NCBI RefSeq assembly: GCF_007655135.1
Contig: NC_045127.1
Coordinates: 868,001-932,000 of the forward strand
Origin: Punica granatum
Lineage: Eukaryota > Streptophyta > Magnoliopsida > Myrtales > Lythraceae
Length of the DNA stretch: 64,000 bases
Direction: 5' to 3'
The number at the start of each line of letters is the position of its first letter. Position 1 is the first letter of the stretch. The notes beneath the pieces are model-generated. The model did not search any database. It saw nothing but the letters and a program-made list of their open reading frames with translations, and was not told the origin of the DNA. This document shows positions 11,890 to 25,355 of this stretch, in pieces. The translations under genes were made by a program, and so were the position numbers.

Positions 11890-13980
11890 TGATAATTGAT
11901 AACTTGATAGATACGAGTTAATTTATGTACTTTTGGGCTATAAATCGATGCTAGGTCCTTGAATAAGTTGAGTTTAGTAGTTTATTGGTCAATTTTTAGT
12001 TTATTTCTATTTTCTAGGTTGTCAAGTATTTTCTCTCACTTCTATGTGATTAATTAGATTAGTCCTATGAATTTTGTGCGATTGATTGAGTTCTATTTTT
12101 GGATAGATATTTGCGGACCTAGGAGTGCTCGAGAGTTCCAGATCGACGAATGGACGTTTTTAAGAGAGGATGAGGATTATTTAGATGGACCGGGATTTGG
12201 CCCCATTATTCATCAAGAGCTACGGAAATTGTCTCGACTTGGCACCTAAGTTATTTTGAGAAGTTTCCGGAAGCGTGTGAACTCGAGGAAATTGGGTATG
12301 AAGGATGGAATATTTCAAAGACCAAGTTTGGAAGAGAAGATTACGTAGATATCTCTTGAGCTTGATTTTAGGAATTTAAACTCTAACAGATAGGAAACTA
12401 GATTTATAAAGTTTTTCATATTTTTTCCTATAAAAGCACAAATGGCCGTGAGCCTCAATGTGTGGACGGCAAAGAAGAGGAAAACACCATAGAGAAGAAG
12501 TCGACTTGAGTTTTGGGGAGTTTTCTCAATACTTTTGTGAATCTCTTTTGAATTTAATGTCTATGTTAAATTCGTCCGCGTGTTTTCTAATTCTTATGGG
12601 CTAATTCCATAAGCTAGGATTGCAATTGAACTTGCATGTAATTAATTTGATTATTTTCTTTTGATCTAATAAGTTTATGATTCTAATCTATTTAGTCTAT
12701 CTCCGTGCTTAATGTTTACAATTGCCCGATCACCAATTGTATTGATTTCAATAGTTTAGATGAACTTGAATGGAGAATTCTAGATATAGATTAGGAGTAG
12801 ACTAGCCTAAGATCGGCTTTGATAGATCGTTTCGGGGGTTGATTTGGGTTTACAGTTGATTTGTGAGTAGGATAAAAATATACCTATTCACCTTAAGAAT
12901 TAAGAAAATATACCTATTCACCTTGCCGGGAATTTGTTTTATAAAATTTCTACTACTTTTGATACCAAACAACTTAATTGTTGAACAAGCTTTATATTAT
13001 ATTTTCGAGCATAAGCTAGTTTCCTTTCTTGAATTTTTGTAGGTACAATAATAAGATGTGGTCCAATGATGATGAGCCATCGATGGTGAGCATGATGATG
13101 AGACATATAGCCAAGGGTTACGCGGATTAGAGGAATCCACCTAGCTTCACGTGGCAAGATCAACAAGCAGTGTGGGCGAATTCATACGGATATGAATTGC
13201 AACAATGACACCCATTTCCAGAAGAAGAGCCAAGTATAGAGGAACGATTCAAGTATTACTTACAATCAATGTCAACTTTTTTAGAGGAATCCTAAGCTAC
13301 ATGCTGGGGAATTGAGAGACAAAGGGAGCGAAGGAAGGAATTATCAAAGTCACTATAACCACAGTGCAATGTGAACAACAATTTGAGGTACACACGACCA
13401 CAAGCGTCAGCATTGTAAAACTCGAGGATGATGCCACATCGACTGAGGAAAAAGATCAAGAAGGACCCAATGCCATGCCACATGACGGTGCAAGCGATCT
13501 GGAAGATCCACCCGAGGATTTACCACTTCACGAGGATAATTTGAAGATATGAATTTTCTTGGAGTTCAAAAGTGGTTAGAACCTACACCACGTTTGCTAA
13601 GAACGATAAATCAAGATGGACTTCTAATTTTCTTTCAATTACCTAAATTGAAAAAAATTATGTTACCAAGAAAGTAACAATTTAAAAATTGGGATGATTT
13701 GTGTAGATTTTTATTGCAGGCACTATATGAAGAACTGAAAGAAAGGGTTCGAAGATTAAGGAATGAGCTGAAGTGACAAACAAGGGAGTGGTGCTATCGT
13801 GCAATTCAAGAGAAACACCTACATAGATTCAAGGGAGTATTCAATCATTATTTTTATTTTGGTATTTTTGTACCGTTCTAAATTTAGGAGTCGGACTAAT
13901 TTCACCATTGTTTTTAGTCTTTCTTTTCTTTTCCTTTTGTTTTGTAGAGCTTAGTTGTGTTAAAGAAAACATAGTGAGTT
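11890..13980 (+). mobile_element. LTR retroelement remnant that replaces the 5' part of y1
   Basis: Similarity to the y2 flank ends at about 11890, and a long, mostly non-coding sequence begins. It has features of an LTR: a TGATAACTTGATAG-like start, a TATA box (CCTATAAAAG) near 12430, and a TTGCCGGG stretch near 12924 such as often follows plant Ty3/gypsy LTRs. Beyond it are only broken reading frames (for example 13364-13552, acidic). I saw no reverse transcriptase, integrase or second LTR, so this could be a non-autonomous or heavily deleted element. Confidence 0.45.
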
Positions 13981-15380
13981 GATAAAGCCTAGGCCTCCAA
14001 TTTGGAACCCAAGCCGCCATCCCTCACTTGGAAAGAAAAAAAAATGTTCTTCCTTAAAAAAAATCTTCTTCTCCGACGATAAGTAAGTAGCACCAAGCAA
14101 CATATTGAGGCTCCGACGAATCCATTCATGTGGAGATCCACCGGTGATGACGAGGGACTCGTCTCAGCGACCCTTGCCATTCGATGAGCCCCGACACCAT
14201 GCACAAGTGCCAATCACAGAGCCCCCTGATCTCACATGCCAATCGAGCTATCTGCAACCACCAGCAGCCCTCGAGCTGTTTCACAGCCCCTAAGCTTGAT
14301 TCTACTCTAATTAACGGGACAGTAACACAATTGATTAACTCCATCGCTGTGATTATGAGTAGTTTGGCGAATTTAGCTCCAAATTGGTTTTTCTAGCTGC
14401 TTTATGGAGATTGGCATCAGTGGGTTATGAAACTTTCTTCATACATAGTGAACTGAATTGGCTTAGATTTAGGAAGCGTCTAAACTGGTATAATTTGTGT
14501 GAACTAGGATGACACACTATGCCTGTCGAGGGGTTTATTAGAAAGAGGTTGAGTAGGAATAGCTGGGGCCTCGATTTGTTTATATATGTAAAGAGATTTG
14601 CATATAACAAGCCTGACAACTATGGAATTCGAACATGATATAGAGAGATGTTCTTGGGTACTTTTTATTCTCCACTCCAAGCTGATATTTTTAAACCTGT
14701 ACTTTTAAATCCTAGTGTAAATTAAACCTGTACTTTTAATTTGATGATCCGGGTGAAACGTATTATGTGTCTTTTGATTTTACAATAATAGGGAGTTTCT
14801 TTTCAGGCAAATATATACCATCGAAGCCTCACTTTACTGCACAGAGGAGAAGATGGCTCTCATGTAACAACGAGATGCTTGATTATATCATTAGAAAGCC
14901 CCGTGGATTTCGATCAACTCATGTCCATTTGCATGATCTGGTAGGACCTCTTAATAATTCAAGCTGGTCTGGCAGATTGTTGTGGCGACTAGGGAGCTTG
15001 CGCGGTACAGTCAAAGATCAACATTATTGAACAATCGAGACATTGAATTACTCGGTCTTTCTTTCATTGTTTAATTATAAAAAATTACCGAGAGAACTAA
15101 CATAATATTAAAAATAAGAAATGGAACGTCTTGTAGTGACATGCGTTATTGTATGAATTTCAAGAGGTTTTTTAAATTGATTCTTATAGTAGAACTTCCC
15201 GTGGTACTTTATTTAGTTTTTATTTTTTTTATTAAACCCTTACATCTCCTTACTAACTGAAAAAGAAAGCTGTACAAACAACAAACTCAACATTATGTTC
15301 GAAATGTAACGAAGTACCTAAAACAAACCAACTTCTCGTGCTTTCACAGAAAAAAAGAAGAAGAAGAGACCTACTCTTCA
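13981..15380. other. Unassigned sequence between the retroelement remnant and x2
   Basis: No gene is recognised. One exon-like piece stands out: an acceptor (TTTCTTTTCAG) at about 14808, an open stretch, and a GTAGG donor at about 14941. I could not identify the protein family, and no neighbouring exons were found, so it may be a captured fragment. The rest is AT-rich and has no counterpart elsewhere in the window. Confidence 0.4.
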
Positions 15381-15406
15381 CCCCCCCCCCCCCCCCCCCC
15401 CCCCCC
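15381..15406 (+). repeat. Run of 26 cytosines
   Basis: An uninterrupted poly-C tract lies about 120 bases downstream of the x2 stop codon, at the edge of recognisable 3' UTR homology. On the BOR sense strand it is poly-G. Such runs are prone to length errors in sequencing and can form quadruplexes, so the exact length is doubtful. Confidence 0.9.
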
Positions 15407-15528
15407 ATGTCGAGATGTCCCGAAGTTCACTCCATCATGTGTGTGGCTTCTGTAGAACATACATATGACCTCCCTTACTATTGCCATAATAATCTTTCCA
15501 TTAGTTCCACGGGAACATCGAAACCAAA

Positions 15529-18500
15529 TTAATCTTCGGGGACGATTTCTTCAGGGCGCACCTGCTAAAAACCGGGAAAGAAAGGGAGTTTAAACACAAT
15601 GAACACGGTTAGCCTTAATACATACTAGAAGAGAAAATGTCTTGGAGCATGAATAAATTTTGTATCTTACGTGGTCACTTCTGTGCTCGCTGAAGCTCGA
15701 AGTCCTAACCTTCAGCTCTCCTCTGCTTGTTGTAAGCTCATCCAAAGTCTCGGCATCACAAACTTGCATCCTGCCTTCCATACCGCCCAATTCAGGCGCC
15801 TCATTCTCCTGATACATTAGATCACAATAATTTTTCACCTTTCAAGCCATGAAAGCGTAGAAGCACTCTTGAATCAAGGGACTGAAGGGGAATTAATGTG
15901 AGAATGTTCATGCATACTCGATGAGATAGGCTGAGGGAGAGTTCTGGGGTCCTTGCTATCTCTTCATATTCGGCAGCGTCCAATTCCTGAAGATGGTAGG
16001 GAGAGAATAGCCTGGGCAGCCCATGCTGCCTTATGGCTATGAGGATGAAGAATGGGAGGGGGAATAGGATTCCTGCGATTGGAATCCACGTGATCCCGAA
16101 GCACAGGAGCAAGTACACGAACTGGAGTAGTGTGAATGCTGCTATGTACTTGAAAGGCACTGATTCAATGAACGAGGCATGCGCTCGCTCGAACACCCTA
16201 TAAATTGCCAGACCTTGTCATGCAACCAGTCGACTTTCAAAGTGATCGCACAAAACTAACGTATGAACCAACTCAAAGGGCCGATTAGCCCATGAATATA
16301 GCCACAAACAACTATATATTCTCCTGTGACTAAAGGTTAAATAAGAAGAGTGCAATCTTACTTGTAGCGACGTGCAGGAGTGATGAAGACAAAGAGCATA
16401 CGTTCCCATAATTGGTTTCCGGGGAGGCTGTCGATTGCCATATAAGCAAAATATCCCCAGAGAACTGATGTTGGGATGAGCTTAATGACTGGGATAGCAC
16501 ATACAGATGCTGCCACCAGGAGCGACTGCAGCAGATTGCTCACTCTTTGCTCATTCACTCGAACAGGCAAGTGGTCATCTATGTGAATCGTGGGATCAGA
16601 TGTTACTTTTTCTGCTTGGTCCTTTTCGGATTTGGTAACTGCCTCCTTCAGATCTTCTAGCTCCTTAACTAGAGGAGAAGTCTGTAGTATGGCATATGAA
16701 CATTAAACTGAATGACCTTAAGAAATATAACCATTTCTGAGAAAGTGTTAAAGGCGATTTCAAGGGTGAGTGATGGAATGGAACTTACAACAGGAGTGTC
16801 TTCGATCTCTATGAAAACATCTTGCATCTTGTCATATATCTCCGAGTTGCTAGCTTTCTGCTTAATACTCTCCTTCACGCTCTTTACCATTTTCCTTCTA
16901 ATAAACTGTAACCGAAAAAATCCTCATTTCGGGACAATAAGATGACTTGGAGAATGGTCTCATGCAACTTTTTAACAAATTGGATTTACAGTAGTTAGCT
17001 AGGTTACTGACCTGCCTCTTTAGAGTTGCAAGGCTCTTAGTGTGCATGGGAGACTGCGGGAGGACACCATTCGATGGGGGCAACCCAACCAACCCGCAAA
17101 GCAAAGTCTGATACAGTTTTATATTACTGGTTGGGTCTAGCCATTTAATTTACGAAGATTCTTACATACCATGAATCCAAGGATTAAGATATCATAGTGA
17201 TAAGCAGTCGGCTTCTTCAGATTGAACTCCTTCTGTTGTGCTAGCTGCGACGCCACGCTGTGGTCGAAGAAGTAGAGCCCAGCGATCATCAAAGCAGGAA
17301 TGAAGGCCGCCAAGATATATGTTGGTGGGACCCTGCTCATATCCTAAAATAAAAAATTTCTATTTTAACTTCTTCGGTCGAAGAACCGAGAAGAAATTGA
17401 TCATTTCATGAAGATCTGGTTACTTTAATCACAGTCCAATGGTGATATGAAGCAGAATCCCACAGCAACGGGCTATACAGCCTCCGCGGAACACCAGAAG
17501 CAACTTTACTGGGCATGCTAAAGGAAAGCGCTGTCCAAGCTATTACCATTAGCGGTACCCCGTAATCTGCAGTGAAGCTTCTGAGGCTACCTATAGAAAA
17601 CCAGACAACAAAGAAAAGACCTTGTTACCGTACGCCCAATCTACCTTTTTAGATTTAAATGCAACTCGATGAGAGATTATGAACCTGTTCCATATAACCA
17701 AGATCTCGCCTTCCTGCTCTTCAAGGCAGTGTAAAGAAGGCCAAAGGTGAATATTATCCCTAAGAGTCCATTTGTGTAAAGCCACTGGAACTGATACTTC
17801 TCCAGGTTCAGGTCTTCGGCTTCAGGGACCTTAAACTCGCTCACGACTCCCTGCCATTGCACACATTATTTTGATCAAAGATAGAGATATAGAATTAAGC
17901 CTGAGTATAAGTCGTTTCTTGGGCAGAATTGGAGTGCACCTTGATGGCCTCTTGAATAAAGAGTACAGTGATCAACATCCCGAAAAGCTCTCCCGCAACT
18001 CTTGTGAATCGGTTGATTATGTCACAGGCATTGAATATTGCAAGCAAAAATAGCATCAGAGCAGTCCAAACGCACACCCTGCAATCATAACTACCAAATC
18101 AGTTGAATAGATTCTTGAATCTACTTGGCTATACATGTAGTCACTTCTTAATTTTCGGTGAAACATTCTCCGTTACAATTTTTAATATTTTTATTTCATT
18201 TACATCTTCTTCTCCCATATCTTGGAAAAGTAGCTAGAAATGATATGACGATAGTACTAGGTCCACAGGCCTCCATTGTAATAAAAAAAAAAAGCAAAAA
18301 GAGCTGACGATAAGCAGGAAAATCTTGATCACCAAACCATTTAATTTTCAAAGAGAGATTGGTGTTCAATCTAAATTACCATCCTGCCCAAGCCATGTAT
18401 AGGTCCTGCCCCAAGTCCTCCCTTCCTTTGGCAAAGTTGTAAAGATAAGTGTACATGATGATGGTGGGTTCTGCAACTCCGAGTATTAGAAGTGGCTGTC

Positions 18501-19183
18501 CACCGAATATGGCGTGTATGATGCCACATATGGCGGTAGATGCCAATGTTTCAACAGCACTCAAGCTTCCATCTGTGAACAGCAAAAAGCATCTTTTACA
18601 ACAGTTCATGAAACTAGAAGGCTGCATTTATTTGTCGGCAGTAGGATAGAACTGCATGCTTGGTTTCCATAAATAATCTTAAAGTCGATCGATCTCTAAC
18701 CAGCTTTCTGATTCCTGGCATCTGCACACGATTGATCTCCATGTCCACTGTTCTTTGTTTCATTTCCTCTTAAGATATATCAAATACGAAATCAAGTTTT
18801 TGCGAACACGAACTTAGTAAGGTTGAAATAACAACTGATTTTCCATGTTCGATTATGTTACGGTTCCCTAAGTATGCTAACACAGAGAGTTGATGAGTTA
18901 CCTGTATCTCTACTGAGCTGCTCACCGAAGGCAATAACTGGGAGTGCAGAGGCAAAGAAAATATATGTTGTTGGGGCCAAAATCCTGACAAAAAATTTAA
19001 ACAAGCAGGAACTTTAAGATAAATATGGAGCGATATTTGCAGTTCAAGGAGTATAATTATTTCAACAATATATAGATACCCAATTCCTGAATGAAGACCC
19101 GAGATCCAATCTTCCTTGTAGCACGACACTCGACCTCTGAAATCCACCGCTATTCCTCGAAATGGAGATTTGATGCTCTCCAT
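15529..19183 (-). CDS. BOR4: BOR4-like borate exporter, copy x2 (complete)
   Basis: Intact boron exporter of 669 residues. Thirteen coding exons in transcript order: 19080-19183, 18902-18984, 18380-18572, 17940-18078, 17685-17850, 17424-17590, 17170-17343, 17012-17107, 16789-16905, 16362-16681, 15918-16197, 15671-15808 and 15529-15561. All borders are GT-AG and the frame closes on TAA. Length and domain order match plant BOR4. It begins with a short cytosolic N-terminus ([10 protein letters not shown]...CYKEDW), followed by the membrane core with the [10 protein letters not shown] and [14 protein letters not shown] segments, a loop with [10 protein letters not shown], a cytosolic region ([14 protein letters not shown]), and last the C-terminal [19 protein letters not shown]. 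The normally conserved WRYGTGW reads WLYGTGS. Residue 41 is Thr, as in relatives. Exons 1-10 and most of 11, with their introns, are nearly identical to x1. Confidence 0.96.
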
Positions 19184-19528
19184 CTCTGATGCAAGTAAAA
19201 TATCCAACATTGAATTATTTTCTGCATATCCTTGCTAGAACCGATTGGCAAAGGAAGGAAAAATAAAAGCTATATATCCAAGTGATATCGCAGTAGTCAG
19301 TGTATATCGGACAATTGATCATGATGACTCCAAAGCTTGATCAGGATATAATAGACTATGTATGGAGGAGAAAGAAACGAAATTAAAACAATAAATAACT
19401 ATACGGAAGAAGGCACGAATAAACAGCTTGTATCATCACATTAAACTACAACGGCAAGAACGAAACGCACCATACAATACATATAACCCGACTCATGTCC
19501 TGGAGCTTATTGGGAGTGGCAATGTTAC

Positions 19529-19640
19529 CTGAAAAGTTCTGGGCCTCAGAATCTGTTGGCCGGGAAATAAGGCAAATGCACTGTTAGTCAGTTGTTCAGG
19601 AAGACGAAGGACCGGGGACATTCATGGAGGACTTAAATAG
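19529..19640 (-). promoter_or_regulatory. x2 promoter core and 5' UTR exon
   Basis: Same design as x1: a TATA-like CTATTTA (minus strand, 19634-19640) 105 bases before a CAG/GTAAC donor at 19529/19528, and an acceptor at 19185/19186 just before the ATG. The region is homologous to the x1 promoter but differs by many substitutions and indels, unlike the gene body. The start of transcription is inferred. Confidence 0.6.
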
Positions 19641-20215
19641 GACCAGGCGGGTCAGAACCAGACAAAACGATGCATTGACCTCCGGAAACGTTGATTGGTT
19701 AGTCTGGTCCTTAATCTAACTCTCTCGCGTCCAACATCCTACACAACTATTAAAAGAAACCGATTTGAATTACACATCTTAAATGAAGTTTCGTATTCTT
19801 TTATAACCAATATATATATATATATATATATATCTTGCATTCCAGTTTTTTGAGAAAAATTTTAGTTAGGGAGAGTTTACCCCTTAGTAAATTAACTTGG
19901 TTGGAACTTGGTTAGTCGGAATCAATTGGGATTTCGAATAATAAGATATATAAGTCGGGATCCATTGGGATCTCGAACAACAAGGTATATGTCAAAAAAG
20001 AATGGAGAAAAACCATGCAATGAGAGCTTTATTCCAAAGCGGGCCGCCTTAGCTCGATCTTGAATTATTCGAGAACCATTAAACCTTTGAATATTAAATA
20101 GTGCATCGAAAAAATTACAAAAATAGTTGGTAAATGAAAAAAAATCATAAGTAGGAGAATTTTATCCGTTATTGAACTAATCTTAATCACATCTAAATTA
20201 ATCAGAGATATACTA

Positions 20216-20246
<31 letters not shown>

Positions 20247-21104
20247 CGTATATATAGTTTAGTGTGTCGATCCAGTCCGTACCTGAATTGATCTGAATTG
20301 ATCCAGTCCGTATATATATATATACGGGTTCTGCCACTGTCTCGACCGATTCCTCGGCAGACTCTTGGGTTGAAAAAGCGGCTTTCTTAAACCAAACATC
20401 CGCTCTTTGTCCTCTTCCTTGCCCGGGTACGAGGAATCGGTCCATAATAAATAATGCTTTGTGGCACATGTAATTTGTATGCAAGTTAGCTATCTCCATG
20501 TGTTTCATGCTTATGGTGCAATTGCTTACGTGCCATATAAATAGCATAAATAAAAATAAAATTTCCAAATCATAGTATCCTGACGTACATGACACTTGAC
20601 GATATATACTGTACAAACTGATTCAAGTTTCATAATATACACACCTAGATAACACATGCATAGGTGTTAACAACATATTTTTAATTGAAGCCAACTGTGC
20701 ATTTGCAGTCAAGTTTTTCGTTTTTCATTCCTTCGTTAGTTTTCCATTAATTCCATTAAAAATTAAAATTAAAATAAATGGAAAATACATAGTAACAAAG
20801 GGAACAATGGGAACAACTTTACTGACTGATTTTGGCCTCAAGATTGCCGAAATTTTGTCCCACCTTAATCTCTAAGAAAAAAATCACCAATCACCAATAC
20901 CCAATGTGTGATGGTGAGGATCCTCTACTACCGTCCCTAACTCCTCTTCAACCATCTTAATTTTTAAAACTTAAAAATCATTTTCTAATAAAAAGTTAAG
21001 GGAAATTAATTTTTTATTATATTTAGTAAAGAAAGTAAAGTTTTCTTTTTTAACTTTTGAAATTAACCGGGCAAAGGCTTAACGTGAATCCTCAAGAACT
21101 ATAC

Positions 21105-21144
<40 letters not shown>

Positions 21145-21877
21145 TTCTATTGCCAACTAATCTTTCAAATATATTTCAACGTCAGAAGAAGATTCTAGAT
21201 ATCCATGTAAAAAAGTAATTAGGTCAATAGGGCATTATGTTTATTGATGTCATCATGTAATTAATGAAACACACACATACATGTACATACATATACTGGT
21301 TTATCATATCCATCTGTTGCATGAATTCTATAAAGAAAATTTTATTATAAAAATTTAAATATGAGAATGATAATTGTTGTAAATTAATAGTCTATATTAT
21401 ATGTAAAAGTTCTTTTTTTATATTATAAAAAACTTTATGCGGTAAATTTATACTTGTGATCAAAGGATATATATTAAAAGTTCTTAAGTATGGAATTCAT
21501 GTAATACATTCATCATTACAATTATCAATTTAATCTCTAAGGAAATTAATATTAATTTAAATCAAATTGTTCGTTTTATTTTATGAAAAAATAATACTCT
21601 TACAATCTATCTAAACTTTAAATTTCATCATTATGTTTTTATTATAACTGATAATTTCATATATTAATTTTTAAAAATTTGAATACTTTTAAGTGAAATG
21701 ACCCAATCACTTAAATGAAAATTTTACTTAATTGAGCTTTTACAGGCTTAGTTACAATTCTTAAAATTTTTAAATTGATTTTAAATTTATATGATTATAA
21801 ATGATTCTTTATTTTCTTAATTATGAATATATTTATATATTAATAAAATGACAACAATTGATTGAAATTTTGCAATT
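19641..21877. other. Unit B spacer, first part
   Basis: No genes. It is homologous to about 3700-5950 in unit A. Several expanded AT microsatellites are present (19810-19832, 20216-20240 and 21100-21144). An open frame at 20065-20616 is mostly microsatellite and homologous non-coding DNA and is not taken as a gene. The short upstream block shared with the other BOR promoters lies at about 20526-20630. Confidence 0.65.
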
Positions 21878-22552
21878 CTAGTGTTGCGCTCCCGCGTTGC
21901 ATGGGAAGTTGTCATAAATTGCTTTTTATGATAGAAAATTAAGAAAGCAACATATAAAAATACGGTTAATTTTGATTGAAAAAACATAACCTCAACTATA
22001 TATTCTAGCAAATAAACACTATAAACATTACTAATTGTGAGCAAGAATCGAAGAAGAAAAAAGATCATTTAATGAGCAAATAATTACTCTACTCTTATGA
22101 AAATGCAAATAACATATATATTAAAAGATAATACTCACGTAGTATATATTTTGTATATATGCGAAGAGTGACAGAGGATTATAGTGTTGAAAAAATTATA
22201 TTTAATCAAAAGATTATGTGAAAAATGAAATTTCGAATCTTCTATTTATAGGATGTCGAAACATTGAATTTGGAAATAAATCGCATATTTCGAGGCGTCT
22301 ATTTGGTAATCGAGAAAACTTCTCGATATCCGACATGCATTGAATGTAGTAAATATCTTCTCGATAAACTACATAGGTAGATTAAAGATGATGTACTTAA
22401 GCAATATTAATTTAAAAATGAACAAATACAATGAACCTCTGATGTAAAATTAAATTCTCCGAGCAGTCGAATGGACGATCAATCGTGAGCTGAGAGATTG
22501 CTAACGGAGCTCTCACGATATCGCGACTCAATTTTTATATATTATAAATAGA
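21878..22552 (-). mobile_element. Non-autonomous Helitron-like element
   Basis: Read on the minus strand it starts with TCTATTTATAATATATAAAA and ends with a short GC-rich hairpin near 21888-21905 followed by CTAG. No target-site duplication is visible, as expected for Helitrons. A related copy lies at 40653-41360. The corresponding place in unit A (about 5975) lacks the element, giving an empty site. No Rep/helicase coding is present. Confidence 0.65.
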
Positions 22553-24539
22553 TTATTTCATGCATCATTGAATATTTTCTTTATGTTCAGACATTATTAT
22601 TAATTATAATATTAATTATTGCCATTTAATTTTTCTACTGTACATTAACATAAGAATTAGCATGGAATTTGGTTAGAGTATTTATTTTTAATGATAAATT
22701 TAAAAATTTGGTATCTTTTAAAATGTTTAATGAGATATATCTTTCTAAAGTAAAACTGTTCAAATGCTTGTACTAACAAGTTAAAGACAATTCAAATTGA
22801 CAATTGCAATATCAAATATTATTTTCTTTAGCACTATATATATGTATATCAATCAAAATTACTAAAACATTTTGTGAAATAAACTCTTCGTCACTATAAA
22901 TTTGCCTTTTATTCTAACTTAGTAAAGTGAGAGTGAAGTATATATATCAATATATTTTATTTATAAAGATGTAGATCTATAGACAATAATTTAATTTTTT
23001 GATAAATATTTTATTAAAGTGAATTATATATATATATATATATTTATAATCACGTACTATTTATTTGCATTTAATTCATGATCATATATTTATATATATA
23101 TTTATAATTGCATCACTATTTATATGCATTTAATTCATGCACATATATCATTAATATAGTACTTATTTTACTTAAGAGCATTTTTAATCTTGAATACTAT
23201 TTATATATTTACATTTATGATCTTTTACTATTTTGAAAAATATCTTTACACTCATATTTGTTGTTGGGATAACTTTATACATACATATATATATATATAT
23301 TGATTTTAGTAAAAGTTAATGAGACATATGTATACATTATGTCATCATGTAATTATCGAAACATATATATATATATATGCACACGAAAAATATATTATAT
23401 TCATAACTAAACCAAAACAACAAGTTTATAAATAAAACAAAAAAAAAACAACAAATGTTGATATTCTTGTCTTCTTCACCGGCCACATGTATAGCCAGCC
23501 CAAATAATTTTCTATTTCTTGACCTTTGACTAGCTGCTATAGCTCATCTAACGGATGTTTTATTATCTATTTTTATTATTATAATGGAGAAAAAGTACAT
23601 TAAATCAAATATTTTTACTTAATAACAATCATTCAATTAGAATTATAATTATAAACATATATAACTAACTTTCATATTTTTTTTCATCGTCGCTTTCCTT
23701 CTCTCTTCACTCGCTATTTTATTATCTTTCCTCTCTCCTGCCTTATATTAAATGCCACGTATCTTTTATATTGTTTCTACATCAACATTATATTATGTGA
23801 AATCTATTTATTAATTAATTTCCAAAATATATAAGTTGGTTGATAACTTACGGTAGATCAATATAATTTTTCTCTTGATTGTGAATTTTCTCCAATCGCA
23901 AGTGCTAAATGATTTAAAATCAATTCACATTGATAAAAAATTTATTTCAATTTACAAGTGATTTAAGTAATATTTTTTCATTTGTAATGTTAGAGATGTC
24001 CTTATTTTTTGATGAAATGCAAACAACATTATGCCAGCATGTTGATTAAAACTATTCTTGGTTAAGTATTGACTCAATGGTAAATACGGTAATACTTTTA
24101 ATCAATTTCAAACCCGTACTACAAGCAAGATTTGCTCGCTTAATAAGACCTATTATATACGATTATAATTTTTCAATTGGAATTATGGAAAATATAAATT
24201 AAGTTTAGCATGGAAATATTAATTTTTTAAAGAAAATATTACTTACTACAATTTTTTGAAAAAATCTTGCTCAGTTACTATCAATCGATAGATCATAACT
24301 CTTACATATAATTAGTGATATAATTAGTTTTAGTTATACTCTATATTAATTATTGCACAAAATATTATAATAAGTAAAAAAAATTAACCATTTTTTATTC
24401 GCAGCATCACTTGGATTTGCATCCTAATGACATAATATTACGTACTAAAATAACATAACTATGAGTTGCTAGCTTGAGTCTCGAGCCCCTCGTGACCCAG
24501 TCAGGAGCAGATTGGTTGGTAGCCAGCGGGAGCCCTGGC
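22553..24539. other. Unit B spacer, second part
   Basis: AT-rich DNA homologous to about 5980-7270 of unit A, interrupted by extra sequence at about 22690-23270 that has no clear match there. No coding potential seen. Anchors: the GTTGATATTCTT...CACCGGCCACA stretch at about 23455 with 6260, and the GAGTCTCGAGCC stretch at about 24477 with 7245. Confidence 0.6.
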
Positions 24540-25355
24540 GGTTCCCTCCTCCATTCGCCTCTTCAAATTGTTTTTTTCCCCCGTTATTTTCGTTTTGATA
24601 AATACATTATAATATTATTCGTGTCTGTTAATTTAGTTTACAAAATTAAATTTAACTTAATTTAACTTTTTTCTCAATTCAACAACACAATCATTATTTT
24701 TTTATCTTTTTTTTCATATTCTTTTTCATACGTTTTCTTATCTATTATTACAATTAATTTTTTAATATTAAATTATCTCAACTATTTAATATTTTTTCTT
24801 CAATTCAATAACATAATCATTACTTTTTTTTTCATTTTTCAAATTTTCTCACATAATCATTACTACTTTTATTTTCATCTTCTCAAATCAAATTAAATCA
24901 AATTTAATTTTGTTACCAAATGCAATGTAAGAGTCTTATTTAAAATACAAGGTGTCAACTCTACAAAAAAAAATAATTATTCAGTCCCAGATGGAATCAG
25001 TCCAGTTAAACATACTCGAATGGAAATGTAATATAGTCGACTGCACTTTGCTCCAGTCGACTATATTCAACTCGACCGGTTCCGGCCCGGAATTAAATAA
25101 GCTCGAAAATTTATCCAGTTCCGGGATAAAATGATCCAGTTGAACATAGTGCACTACGAATATAGGGCGTCCTTAGCGTACTACGAATATCTAGGAAGTG
25201 CATGTGAAATTTACTCCATATTTAATTCTTCTTCCATCAGATCAAATCATTAGAGATCAGAGCCACGGATGCAGTTCGAATTTTATAGTCATATCGCATG
25301 TGAATGCATTGAATTCGATGAGCTTACACAAATAAATACTTATTTCTCACGGCAG
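24540..25355. mobile_element. Insertion specific to unit B, unclassified
   Basis: The sequence shared with unit A breaks at the GTAGCCAGCGGG stretch (compare 7272) and resumes at the TGTACGGCCATGTC stretch (compare 7300). About 0.8 kb of AT-rich DNA lies between. Its left half contains repeated CAATTCAACAACACAATCATT motifs that also occur in the MITE at 30390-30692, suggesting a related element. The borders are approximate and no coding is visible. Confidence 0.45.

Noticed and set aside
20065..20616. 183-residue open frame in the unit B spacer
   Set aside because: Largely AT microsatellite translation, and not kept open in the homologous unit A sequence.
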